Assembly (NCBI RefSeq): GCF_003640665.1
Contig: NZ_QQXL01000008.1
Location: 90,028-154,027 of the forward strand
Reading direction: 5' to 3'
Length of the DNA: 64,000 nt
DNA from: Galactobacter caseinivorans
Lineage (GTDB): Bacteria > Actinomycetota > Actinomycetes > Actinomycetales > Micrococcaceae
The notes beneath the pieces were generated by a model. It searched no databases, had not been told where the DNA came from, and saw only the letters and a program-made list of their open reading frames with translations. How positions within the stretch are numbered: position 1 is the first letter of the stretch; every line of letters begins with the position of its first letter. Of the stretch, positions 8,446-16,412 are shown piece by piece. A program made the translations under genes and the position numbers.

Positions 8446-9236
8446 GCCGCACCTCCCCGGTCGCCTTGTCCCCTGGGGTTCCGGGGGCTCCGGGGGTTCC
8501 GGGGGCTACGCGGCGCGCGCGGACCCCGCGGATCCCGCGGCGCGCGCGTGCGCAGCAACCGCGGCGCCCCTGGCCCGGGCTCCGGCACAAACCAACCCCA
8601 CAGCGCGGCCACCACGGCCGCCACCAGAATCGGCACCCCGGCGGGCACCCACGGCACCACCAGCGCGGTCACCAAGCCAGCCACGACCGCCAGCGCCCAC
8701 GGCTCGCGGCCCTTCAGACGCGGCCAGAGCAGGCCAAGGAAGGCGGCCACGGCGGCGCCGTCCAGGCCCCAGACCTTGGGATCTCCCATGGCCTCGCCGA
8801 GCAGCGCCCCCACCAACGTGAGCACATTCCAGAGAATCCAGATACCGATTCCGGCCACCCAGAATCCGCGCTTGCGCTCCGCCGGATCATGCTGAGTCAG
8901 CGCGGTCGCGGTGGATTCGTCGATGGTGACGTGGGCGGCCAGCGGCGTGTATCCGGGGCGCACCAAGGCGTTGATCTGCATCCCGTAGACCACGTTGCGC
9001 ACGCCGAGCAGCGCACCGGCGGCAAACGCCGGGCCGCCTCCGCCCCCGCCTGCGAGCACGCCGATGAAGGCGAATTGGCTGCCGCCGGTAAACATGAAGA
9101 GGGACAGCACTACGGTCTGCCACACATCCAGCCCGGCCGCGACTCCCAACGCCCCGAAGGAGATGCCATAGAGGCCGGTGGCGACGGCCAGCGAGAGCCC
9201 CTGCGCCACGGCTGGCGTCATCTTGGGCATTGTCAT
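8442..9236 (-). CDS. azlC: AzlC-like branched-chain amino acid exporter large subunit with Arg/Pro/Asn repeat tail
   Basis: A 264-residue AzlC-family permease. The core is typical: GLYGISFGALGVAAGLDVWQ, the MFTGGSQFAF segment, and NVVYGMQINALVRP. The last about 40 residues are unusual: a cytoplasmic tail of tandem Pro-Arg units (RSPRNPRSPRNPRG) encoded by a C/G-rich repeat at 8462-8540. The nearest methionines at the start (9236 and 9230) lack a clear ribosome site. It forms an operon with azlD. The tail could be a low-complexity expansion rather than a functional element. Confidence 0.87.
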   Translation of the reverse strand: MTMPKMTPAVAQGLSLAVATGLYGISFGALGVAAGLDVWQTVVLSLFMFTGGSQFAFIGVLAGGGGGGPAFAAGALLGVRNVVYGMQINALVRPGYTPLAAHVTIDESTATALTQHDPAERKRGFWVAGIGIWILWNVLTLVGALLGEAMGDPKVWGLDGAAVAAFLGLLWPRLKGREPWALAVVAGLVTALVVPWVPAGVPILVAAVVAALWGWFVPEPGPGAPRLLRTRAPRDPRGPRAPRSPRNPRSPRNPRGQGDRGGAA

Positions 9237-9254
9237 GCGGCCAGGTTATCCATT

Positions 9255-9288
9255 GCCCGACGCCGCGGGCGAACCGATGACGCCCGCG
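9255..9288 (-). terminator. Hairpin after the glycerophosphodiesterase gene
   Basis: 8-bp arms CGCGGGCG (9264-9271) and its complement (9281-9288) with a 9-base loop, in the gap between the glpQ-like stop and the azlC start. It begins with the recurrent 12-mer GCCCGACGCCGC at 9255-9266. Confidence 0.5.
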
Positions 9289-9335
9289 TCACCTGCCTGC
9301 CGGGGCACGTTGAGAGGGGCGCTTTCGCGCCGCGC

Positions 9336-10196
9336 TCAGGCGAGCCCGGCGGCCTCCAGCTCCGCGCGCAGCTGCGCGGGGCGGTTACTCGTCAACTCGG
9401 TGACGCCGACCCCCAAAAGGTAGCGAGCGTCGTCGAGCAGGTCCACCGTCCACACCCGGGCGCCCGCCCGCTCCAGCCAGCCGCGCACCACGTCCTCGTG
9501 CTGGCGCACAAAATCGACGCCTGGGCCTATCAGAGCGGCGCGGCCCCGATCCAATGCCCGGGCGGACTCAACAAAGCGGCGCCGGTACTCGCCGGGGCCG
9601 GCGGCGGCCGCCTCGGCATCCGCCAGGGCGTCTTCCTCCCACCCCTGTCCCTTGTCCTCAATCAGCGTGCACACGCCCTGGCGCGGGACCACCTCAAGGA
9701 GCCGGTCTACGGCGCGCGACTCAAAACTCATGAAGGACACAGTCACATCCCCGATGCGGCGCGTGGCGCGGTCAAACCCCAGCGACTCCAACACCTCCAT
9801 GACGGCCGGCTCCAGGCGCGGATCGTCGCCGTCCTGATGCTTAGTCTCCACCGCGAGCTCGATGGGCCGCTTGGCGCCCTGGGCAATGCGGACCAGGTCA
9901 ACCAGGGTGCACAGCTGATCCCCCACGCCGCCAAACTCCGGCGGGATCTGGGCGCCCTTCCACCCGCTGTAGTCAAAGCCGCGCAGCTGGGCCAGCGTCA
10001 GCTCCCGCACATGGCCCTCGCCATCGCTGGTGCGGCCGAGCGTGGCGTCGTGGTGACACACCACGTGGCCGTCCGCGCTCAGGTGGACATCGCATTCAAT
10101 TCCGTCGGCGCCATCCCGCACGGCCTGCAGGTACGCAGCCCGCGTGTTCTCGGCAAAAGCGTGGGAGGAACCGCGGTGAGCAAAAAATCGTGGCAT
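9336..10196 (-). CDS. glpQ: Glycerophosphodiester phosphodiesterase
   Basis: A 286-residue GDPD-family enzyme that hydrolyses glycerophosphodiesters to glycerol-3-phosphate and an alcohol. Active-site landmarks are AHRG (about residue 6), the metal-binding ECDVHLS, and HHDATLGRTSDG. Later are VETKHQ and the C-terminal WTVD segment. There is no signal peptide, so it acts in the cytoplasm like UgpQ. The start sits in a 67-base divergent gap with the DUF445 gene. Confidence 0.9.
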   Translation of the reverse strand: MPRFFAHRGSSHAFAENTRAAYLQAVRDGADGIECDVHLSADGHVVCHHDATLGRTSDGEGHVRELTLAQLRGFDYSGWKGAQIPPEFGGVGDQLCTLVDLVRIAQGAKRPIELAVETKHQDGDDPRLEPAVMEVLESLGFDRATRRIGDVTVSFMSFESRAVDRLLEVVPRQGVCTLIEDKGQGWEEDALADAEAAAAGPGEYRRRFVESARALDRGRAALIGPGVDFVRQHEDVVRGWLERAGARVWTVDLLDDARYLLGVGVTELTSNRPAQLRAELEAAGLA

Positions 10197-10263
10197 GCAT
10201 CCACGCTAACGCGTCCGGGTGTCCTCGCGGTGAACTGCAGTGGGGCTGAGGGAAGATGGAGCC

Positions 10264-11535
10264 ATGACCAGCCTCCCCTTGCTCTCCGGCCAGACGGACG
10301 CGGACCGGCGCGCGGCCCTGAACCGCATGAAGTGGATCGCGACCGGCGCCCTCATCGGCCTCGCGATCATCTTTGTCTTCGCCTTTGCCCTGCAGGAGCG
10401 CTACCCATGGCTCGCCTACGTCCGCGCCGCAGCGGAGGGCGGCATGGTGGGCGCCCTGGCAGACTGGTTCGCCGTGACGGCCCTGTTCAAGCGGCCGCTC
10501 GGGCTTCCCATCCCTCACACGGGCCTGATCCCACGCAAGAAGGACCAGATCGGTGAGAGCCTGGGAGACTTCGTGGAAGAAAACTTCCTCTCCGACGAGG
10601 TGCTCACCGCCAAGCTGGCCCAGGTCACGGTTGCCAAGAAGGCCGGCGCCTGGCTGGCCACCCCCGGCAACGCGGACCAGGTCGCCACGCAGGGCGCCGC
10701 CCTGGTGCGCGGCCTCTTGGACGTGGTCTCCGACGCGGACGTGCAGCGCGTCGCGGAGGACCTGGTGCGCAAACACATGCTGGAACCGGAATGGTCCTCC
10801 ACGCTTGGCCTGCTGCTGCAGCGACTGGTGGAGGACGGGCATCACCGAGGTGCGGTGGACGTGCTGGTGGACCGGGCCGTTGATTGGGCACGCGAGCACC
10901 CCGAGACGGTCGTTGACCTGGTGACCGACCGCTCGCCATCCTGGCTGCCGCGCTCCGTGGACCGCCTAATCGGTGAGCGCCTGCACGTGGAGCTCACCAA
11001 GTTCCTCACCACCATGCGCCTTGACCCGGAACACCCCGCGCGCCGCGCCATCGACGAATGGCTGGAGGGCCTGGCCGTCAAGATGCAAAACGACCCGGAG
11101 ACCATCGAGACGGTGGAGCGGCTCAAGCGCTCCTTCATCGACGATCCCCGCCTGCACCAGGTGGCCCTTGACGCGTGGAACCGCCTCAAGGACTCGCTGA
11201 CGGAGGCCGCCGAGGATCCGGAGTCGCCACTGCGGCAGGCCTTCGAGTCCGGGCTGCGAGACTTTGGCACACGCCTGGCCGCGGGAGATCCCCTCGCGGA
11301 CAAGATCGACGGCTGGATCCGCAACGCCGCGAGCTACGTGGTCACCACCTACCGCCACCAGGCCACGGAGCTCATCACCGACACCGTCTCCTCCTGGGAC
11401 GGCGCCGAGGCCGCGGATCGCATTGAGCTCATGGTGGGGCGCGATCTGCAATTCATCCGCATCAACGGCACGGTGGTGGGTTCGCTGGCCGGCCTGGCCA
11501 TCTTCGCCGTGGCCCACGCGGTGCTGGGCAGTTAG
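10264..11535 (+). CDS. DUF445 family membrane-associated protein
   Basis: A 423-residue DUF445 protein. An N-terminal membrane segment (about residues 22-42) is followed by the family's conserved block EGGMVGALADWFAVTALFKRPLG, then IPHTGLIPRKKDQIG and a long helical region rich in acidic and basic residues. A final hydrophobic segment lies at the C-terminus (VGSLAGLAIFAVAH). The function of the family is unknown; a coiled-coil-like membrane scaffold role has been inferred. The ATG at 10264 is preferred; a GTG at 10240 would add eight residues. Confidence 0.88.
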   Translation: MTSLPLLSGQTDADRRAALNRMKWIATGALIGLAIIFVFAFALQERYPWLAYVRAAAEGGMVGALADWFAVTALFKRPLGLPIPHTGLIPRKKDQIGESLGDFVEENFLSDEVLTAKLAQVTVAKKAGAWLATPGNADQVATQGAALVRGLLDVVSDADVQRVAEDLVRKHMLEPEWSSTLGLLLQRLVEDGHHRGAVDVLVDRAVDWAREHPETVVDLVTDRSPSWLPRSVDRLIGERLHVELTKFLTTMRLDPEHPARRAIDEWLEGLAVKMQNDPETIETVERLKRSFIDDPRLHQVALDAWNRLKDSLTEAAEDPESPLRQAFESGLRDFGTRLAAGDPLADKIDGWIRNAASYVVTTYRHQATELITDTVSSWDGAEAADRIELMVGRDLQFIRINGTVVGSLAGLAIFAVAHAVLGS

Positions 11536-11539
11536 CCCC

Positions 11540-11566
11540 CGCCCCAGACGTTGACCGTCCGGGGCG
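11540..11566. terminator. Terminator between convergent DUF445 and EcsC genes
   Basis: 11-bp arms (11540-11550 and 11556-11566, one mismatch) with a TTGAC loop, in a 40-base convergent gap. Confidence 0.65.
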
Positions 11567-11575
11567 CCTGGCCGG

Positions 11576-12538
11576 CTAGGCCCCGAGCTCTCGTCTGCGG
11601 CGCAGCTCGGCCTCCACCGCCGCGTCCACCTCGCCGCGCGCGGACGCATCCGTCGGCGAACCGGCGGCCGCGGAAGCACCGGCGGCCGTACCGCCGCGCG
11701 CCGACTCGAGCTGAAGCAGGTCCTTCTCGCGTTCCTTGCGCGCCAGGGACTCGAGGTGAGGGCTGGCCCCGGCCACAGCGGCGTCGAGCTCTCCCGCGTT
11801 CAGCGAGCGCAGCCCCGCAAACGCAGACATCGTGGACTGGACCACGCGCCGGCCCAGGACGCGGTTGGAGATGCCGCCCACGGCGGCCCCGATCCCAAAC
11901 GGCAGCGCGCGTCCCATGGCGCCCGCCGCCTGCGACGCGGCGAAGTGGCGCAGGAAGCGGGTCTGCAATTCCTTGCCGATGCTTGACCACGCGCCGCCCT
12001 TGCCGGTCGCCACGCCAAAGGCGGCGCCCCAACCGGCCATGCCCTTGGGCCCGGAAACCAGCTGGTCGCTGACGCCGGCCATCATCCCGGCGGCCTCGTC
12101 TCCCAGCAGCACGGCCATGACCAGGTTGCGCGCCTGCTCCGGATCCTCCACGGCGATCCCGTGCAACTCGGCAATGGTCTGCGCGTACAGCGCGCTTGAT
12201 TCAAGGAAGGCCACGGCCACGCCGGCGGAGACACCGAAGGAGGCAACAGTTCCCACACCCGGCACGACGGCGGCGACTCCCCCGCCTGCCCCGGTGCCGG
12301 TGACGGTGCGCAGATAGTCGCGCTCCGCCATGCGGGCCAGGTCAACCACGCTCGCGTTGGGGTGGCGTTTGCGCAAGCGGCGCAGGTACGCCAAAACCAG
12401 CGGGCGCTGGATGCCAAGGACCTTGAGCATGGCGTTCTGGACGCCCTGCTTTGGCTTGCCGTCCGCTCCGGTGACTTGGTGGGCAATGGCCTCACGCGTC
12501 TGCAGAGGCACCGACAGTGATCGCTTTGACTTCTTCAT
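11576..12538 (-). CDS. EcsC family protein
   Basis: A 320-residue protein of the EcsC family, whose biochemical role is not established. Visible features are a basic N-terminus (MKKSKRSLSVPLQ), a Gly-rich amphipathic centre (TGTGAGGGVAAVVPGVGTVASFG) that may associate with the membrane, and the family segment YAQTIAELHGI. A C-terminal tail of about 60 residues is rich in Ala, Glu and Arg and probably helical. A GTG at 12559 would add seven residues, but no ribosome site supports either start clearly. Confidence 0.83.
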   Translation of the reverse strand: MKKSKRSLSVPLQTREAIAHQVTGADGKPKQGVQNAMLKVLGIQRPLVLAYLRRLRKRHPNASVVDLARMAERDYLRTVTGTGAGGGVAAVVPGVGTVASFGVSAGVAVAFLESSALYAQTIAELHGIAVEDPEQARNLVMAVLLGDEAAGMMAGVSDQLVSGPKGMAGWGAAFGVATGKGGAWSSIGKELQTRFLRHFAASQAAGAMGRALPFGIGAAVGGISNRVLGRRVVQSTMSAFAGLRSLNAGELDAAVAGASPHLESLARKEREKDLLQLESARGGTAAGASAAAGSPTDASARGEVDAAVEAELRRRRELGA

Positions 12539-12628
12539 GGTGAGGCAAGCGTAGGTCACAAGCCTGGGCGGTTCCGGGATTCTGCGCGCAACGCGAAGCG
12601 GCGCCCCTGTTCCCGTGCGCTCACCCGC

Positions 12629-13276
12629 TTACGTCCCCAGGTACAGGCGCCAAAAGGCGGCGACGTCGCGCAACTCCTCGGCGCCGATCCCGTGGCCCAT
12701 GCCCGGATACGTCCGGGCGGTGAGCCGCGTGCGTTCCTCCAACCACTCCCCTGCGGAGTCCTGCGCGTCAGGGTTGATGACCAGGTCGGCGCGGTCGCGA
12801 CCCCAAAAGAACGGCACGGGATCCGCCTCCGTACCCCCGCCAAGGTCAAGCAGCGGTTGGTCCACCACAAAGCCTGAGAGCCCCACGCCAGTGGCATAGC
12901 GTCCTGGGCGCAGCCGCATCATGGTGGTGGCCATGGCCATGCCCTGCGAATGCCCCGCCACGGAGACGGAGCGGTGGTGCGGGGCCAGCTCGTCCTGCAC
13001 CGTGAAGGCGTGCTGCGCGGCCTCCAGCACGTGGGCCAGGTCCGGGCGCAGTCCCCAATCCAGCAGGAACCAACCGTACTCGTCGTCGTCCATCTCAAAG
13101 GGGCCGCGGATGGCCACGCCGGTGGCGCTGGGCGGCAGCGCATCAAAGAGTCCGCTCACGCGATCGGTATCGGATCCGTAGCCGTGAAGGATCAGGACCA
13201 GGTCCGTGCCCTCCGCCTCACGCTCGGAACGCGAACGCACCACAACGGGGCGCCGGGGAGGCACGGAGTTGACCAC
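12629..13276 (-). CDS. Alpha/beta hydrolase, phospholipase/carboxylesterase (YpfH-like)
   Basis: A 215-residue serine hydrolase. It has the oxyanion segment VLILHGYGSD, the nucleophile elbow AGHSQGMAM, an Asp on VINPDAQDS and a late catalytic His in YPGMGHGIG. Size and layout fit the short-chain carboxylesterase/lysophospholipase group. It begins 4 bases after the stop of the secreted EEP-like gene, so the two are probably cotranscribed. The natural substrate is unknown. The GTG start at 13276 could be replaced by a GTG four codons later. Confidence 0.85.
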   Translation of the reverse strand: MVNSVPPRRPVVVRSRSEREAEGTDLVLILHGYGSDTDRVSGLFDALPPSATGVAIRGPFEMDDDEYGWFLLDWGLRPDLAHVLEAAQHAFTVQDELAPHHRSVSVAGHSQGMAMATTMMRLRPGRYATGVGLSGFVVDQPLLDLGGGTEADPVPFFWGRDRADLVINPDAQDSAGEWLEERTRLTARTYPGMGHGIGAEELRDVAAFWRLYLGT

Positions 13277-13280
13277 GCGC

Positions 13281-14468
13281 CTAGCGGCTCAGGCTCACCC
13301 AGACCAGGCGCGAGCTGACGCCCGTGGGCTGATCGGTGGCGGCCTTGGCCATGCCGGAGCGCTGGGTGCGCATCTCGCTGGAGGGCACCACGTAGTCAAA
13401 GCGGCCGGAATCCTCCACGCCAATGCGGGTGGAACGGGCGCTGTCATCGAGCAACTTGCGCAGGGGTGCTGACCACACAAACGGTGCGGCGGCGCGGCTA
13501 CGATCCGAGCCCCAGCTCGGTGCCACGGTGCCTGCGCCTGCGGCGTCAAGGAAACTCTGCACCGAGGAGGAGCCTGCATCGTTCTGGTCCGCGTCGGCAC
13601 CCAGGGATCCCACCACCACGGTCCGGGCTGAGGCGGCCAGCGGGCCCGGACGGCCCTGATCATCCACGATGGATTTCAGGGAGGCGTCTCCGGAGGAGTA
13701 GCGAGTCAGGAAGCTGAGCTGATCCTCGTGGCGCTGCTCGTCCGCGGCCTCGGATCCGCCGGCGGGAGTGGCAGAGGTAGCAAGGACGTGGACGGTGGAG
13801 CTACCCACGGTCAGCGGCACGTCCCACAGGCTCGTCGACTGCAGGGGCAAGGTGCTGGTGACCAGGGACGAGTAGCCGGCCTGCTTCACGTGATTTCCGG
13901 GCAGGTCCTTCCACAGCATCGAGTCAAAGGTGCGCACAGCGGAGTTATCGATGGGGAGGCGCGAAAGCACCACCATTGATTCCTGGCCCTCAAAGGCGCC
14001 GTGCCCCAGCGCGTCCCCGGGACCCCCGACGGTGCCGTCTTCGTCCAGGTCGGCACCGGAGGCCACACCCGAGTTGGTCTGAGGGGCAAAAACAAAGGAG
14101 TACGTAATGGGCTGGGTGCCGTCTTGGGCCTTTTCCAGGTACTGCTCCCGCAGCACATCAACGGTGGCCGCGGAGGAGTCGACGTCGATTCCGGTCAGCA
14201 CCACCACATCCGGGCGGGCACCCTGCAGGCTCTTGGCAAGATCCTTGGCGGCCTCGTCGTTTCCGGAACGCAGGGAGGACAGGACCTTTCCGTCCTCGTC
14301 AGCGCTGAGGCCCGCGTCCGCGGTGGCCACGATGATGCTCGGGTTCGTCGCTGCGCCGGGCTCCATCGCGGTGCGCGAAGGTGCGGCGGCGTTGGCTGCT
14401 ACCGGCGCAAGCAGCACCAGCGCAGCGCTGGTGAAGGCGGCCAAAACCGCGGCACGGGAGCGTTGCAT
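13281..14468 (-). CDS. Secreted endonuclease/exonuclease/phosphatase-fold protein, probably inactive
   Basis: A 395-residue exported protein. The ATG at 14468 gives a clean signal peptide (MQRSRAAVLAAFTSAALVLL...ANAAA); the upstream in-frame ATG would bury it. The mature part follows the order of secreted EEP proteins: PDVVVLTGIDVD (normally ending in Glu/Asp of the metal site), MVVLSRLPID, VHVLATSATPAGG (normally a His in SHPTPP), EDQLSFLTRY, and VVGSLGADADQNDAGS in place of the catalytic GDLNADP. The motif order is kept while key His, Asp and Asn positions are lost. That suggests a pseudoenzyme at the surface. Fold assignment is by motif order only. Confidence 0.65.
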   Translation of the reverse strand: MQRSRAAVLAAFTSAALVLLAPVAANAAAPSRTAMEPGAATNPSIIVATADAGLSADEDGKVLSSLRSGNDEAAKDLAKSLQGARPDVVVLTGIDVDSSAATVDVLREQYLEKAQDGTQPITYSFVFAPQTNSGVASGADLDEDGTVGGPGDALGHGAFEGQESMVVLSRLPIDNSAVRTFDSMLWKDLPGNHVKQAGYSSLVTSTLPLQSTSLWDVPLTVGSSTVHVLATSATPAGGSEAADEQRHEDQLSFLTRYSSGDASLKSIVDDQGRPGPLAASARTVVVGSLGADADQNDAGSSSVQSFLDAAGAGTVAPSWGSDRSRAAAPFVWSAPLRKLLDDSARSTRIGVEDSGRFDYVVPSSEMRTQRSGMAKAATDQPTGVSSRLVWVSLSR

Positions 14469-14707
14469 AGATTCCAGAGTAGGCCGCTGATGGCAGGGCG
14501 CAAGGTGGTTTATTCGTGCTTCACACTGGCTCAGACCCCTTGCAAAATGCGGCTCGCCGGGGATCAGGGAGTCAGGATCCGCGCCATCCATCGGAAGCCC
14601 CGTTGTCTATCATCTGGATGGATGAAATACGATCCTGGCCCCCGGGAACAATTCCGATACCGAACCTTGACCTGCCCGTGACCTTTTGTTGGCCGCCGGG
14701 CCGCGCA

Positions 14708-15622
14708 TTAGCCGTGCAGTGGGCGCTCGGTCACCTGTTCCTCCGGCGGCTCCAGTTGAAAGGTGGAGTGCTCAAAGGACACGTCGAAATGCTCCGCGGC
14801 GCAGGTTTGAAGCTTGCGCAGAATCTCCACCGCGCCGCCGTCCCGGAAGGCCGCTTCCTCCACCACCACGTGCGCCGTCATGACGGTGGTGCTGGAGGAG
14901 ATGCGGGAGACGTGCAGATCATGCACGGCCACGACGCGCGGCAACTCCTCCAGGTGCACCTTGAGTTCCCCGGCCTCGATCCCCTCCGGCGCGGCCTCCA
15001 TCAGCACGCGAACGGCCTGCCACAGGATCTTCGCGGCGCGCGGCAGGATCAGCAGGGCGATCAACAGGCCCGCCACCGCATCCACCCAGGTCCAGCCCAT
15101 CGTCACAATCAGGATGCCGGAGACCAACACGGCCACCGAGCCCACCGCGTCGTTCAGGACCTCAAGGGTTGCCGCGCGCATGTTCAGGCTGGCCTTGTCA
15201 CCACCGCGCAGCACCAGCAGCGAAATCACATTGGCCAGCAGCCCGATCACGCCAAAGATAATGAGTCCCACGCCGGGAACTTCTGAGGGTTCACCCAATC
15301 GGCGAATGCCCTCGATCAGCACAAAGACGCCCACGCTGAGCAGGATCGCGGCCTGGGCCGTGGCGGAGACGATCTCCGCGCGCTGGAACCCCCAGGTGTA
15401 GCGCCCGGTCGCCGGGCGGGTGATGAGGCGCCCCGCCCCCAGTGCCAGCCCGAGCCCCAGCACATCCGTCAGCATGTGCGCCGCGTCCACCAGCAGGGCG
15501 AGCGAGCCCGTGATGATGGCCCCAACGACCTCCACCACCAGCACCACAGACGTGAGCGAGAACGCGATCAGGAGCCTGCGATGGTTGGTCGTGGCCGTGC
15601 CGTGAGCGTGGTCGTGTCCCAT
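14708..15622 (-). CDS. Cation diffusion facilitator (CDF) metal exporter
   Basis: A 304-residue CDF transporter with six membrane segments that exports divalent metal in exchange for protons. The N-terminus is His-rich (MGHDHAHG). The first metal-site motif HxxxD is present as AAHMLTD (His49, Asp53). The second, usually HxxxD in TM5, reads LEVLNDAVGSV, so Glu154 replaces His while Asp158 is kept. The cytoplasmic C-terminal domain carries further His and Cys. The ribosome site is GGAGG, 6-7 bases before ATG. The promoter overlaps a perfect palindrome and a KmtR-like ArsR gene lies upstream, so it is very probably metal-induced. Zn, Co, Ni or Fe are all possible. Confidence 0.92.
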   Translation of the reverse strand: MGHDHAHGTATTNHRRLLIAFSLTSVVLVVEVVGAIITGSLALLVDAAHMLTDVLGLGLALGAGRLITRPATGRYTWGFQRAEIVSATAQAAILLSVGVFVLIEGIRRLGEPSEVPGVGLIIFGVIGLLANVISLLVLRGGDKASLNMRAATLEVLNDAVGSVAVLVSGILIVTMGWTWVDAVAGLLIALLILPRAAKILWQAVRVLMEAAPEGIEAGELKVHLEELPRVVAVHDLHVSRISSSTTVMTAHVVVEEAAFRDGGAVEILRKLQTCAAEHFDVSFEHSTFQLEPPEEQVTERPLHG

Positions 15623-15680
15623 GAGAGCCTCCGGACTCTGGTGTTGCGTGGTGGCGCCCCGGTGGACGCCTCATGGAAGG

Positions 15681-15720
15681 ACTCTACCTCGCTATCTGCG
15701 CATGTGCGCAGATAGCGAGG
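15681..15720 (-). promoter_or_regulatory. ArsR/SmtB-type operator overlapping the CDF promoter
   Basis: A perfect inverted repeat with 16-bp arms (15687-15702 and 15705-15720) around a 2-base centre; the core reads ATCTGCGCATGTGCGCAGAT. The probable -10 (TAGAGT on the minus strand, 15681-15686) directly adjoins it. Bound repressor would therefore block RNA polymerase. It lies 65-98 bases upstream of the CDF start. Confidence 0.85.
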
Positions 15721-15783
15721 AAAGATGACGCGGTTCACAGGATTCGGCACGGGCGTCGGCCGTGGATCCCCTGAGTTACCCAC

Positions 15784-15848
15784 GATCCCCCGTGTTTTCG
15801 TGGATCCCCTGCCCACTAGACAGGGGATCCCCGAAAACACGGGGGATC
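15784..15848. repeat. 28-bp near-perfect inverted repeat between arsR and the CDF operator
   Basis: Arms 15784-15811 and 15821-15848 match at 27 of 28 positions around a 9-base loop. Each arm contains GGATCCC and CGTGTTTTCG. A related partial copy (GTGGATCCCCTGAG) precedes it at 15762-15775. It lies after the arsR stop, so it may terminate arsR, but it is longer than usual terminators here and could be a dispersed palindromic element. Confidence 0.75.
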
Positions 15849-15925
15849 CACGGGGCACCCCACCCAGCCCCACGCCGTCGGGCAGGTGCTGACCCAACCA
15901 AGCTCAGACGCGCAGTCCGAGCGGA

Positions 15926-16288
15926 TCAGTGCTCGGGCGGCTCGTCGTGCCCCAGCGGCACGCTGTCCGTGGCGTGCGCGGCCTGCTGCAACGCGTCCAC
16001 CACCAGGCGAGCCGCGTGCGGATTAGCCAGGCCGTAGAAGACGCGATTCCCCTCCTGGCGGGAGTGGACCAGGTGCGCCAGGCGCAGCTTCGCCAGGTGC
16101 TGAGAGACGGCGGCCGGGGACTTGCCCACGCGCTCGGCGAGCTCATTCACGGAGACCTCGCCGCCGCGCATCGCCAGGATGAGCCTGACCCGCGTGGCGT
16201 CCGCCAGCATGGTGAAGACCTCCACAGCGATCTCCACGAAGGGGCTGTCCGGGTCCACCGAGTCCCGCGCGGGGTGCATATCCGTCAT
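15926..16288 (-). CDS. ArsR/SmtB family metal-sensing repressor, KmtR-like
   Basis: A 120-residue winged-helix repressor. The segment EVFTMLADATRVRLI and the recognition helix SVNELAERVGKSPAAVSQHLAKLR closely resemble mycobacterial KmtR, which senses Ni/Co and represses a CDF exporter. There is no cysteine. The C-terminal alpha5 region keeps His91 and His105 at the CzrA/KmtR spacing but has Asn and Gln where other sensors have Asp and His. A tail with His114 and His120 may complete the site. The operator is at the CDF promoter. The promoter for arsR itself (TTGAAT six bases before ATG 16288) suggests a leaderless message; a TTG at 16300 is a less likely start. Confidence 0.88.
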   Translation of the reverse strand: MTDMHPARDSVDPDSPFVEIAVEVFTMLADATRVRLILAMRGGEVSVNELAERVGKSPAAVSQHLAKLRLAHLVHSRQEGNRVFYGLANPHAARLVVDALQQAAHATDSVPLGHDEPPEH

Positions 16289-16412
16289 ACCCCTATTCAA
16301 CCGCGCCGCAGGCCCTCGCGCTCACCCGCGGATGCACGTGCCCGCGGAAACCAGGCGCCGGCCCCCCGCCCTTCCGGTAGCCTCGCTCCATCCCCGACCG
16401 TCAGGAAGCACC

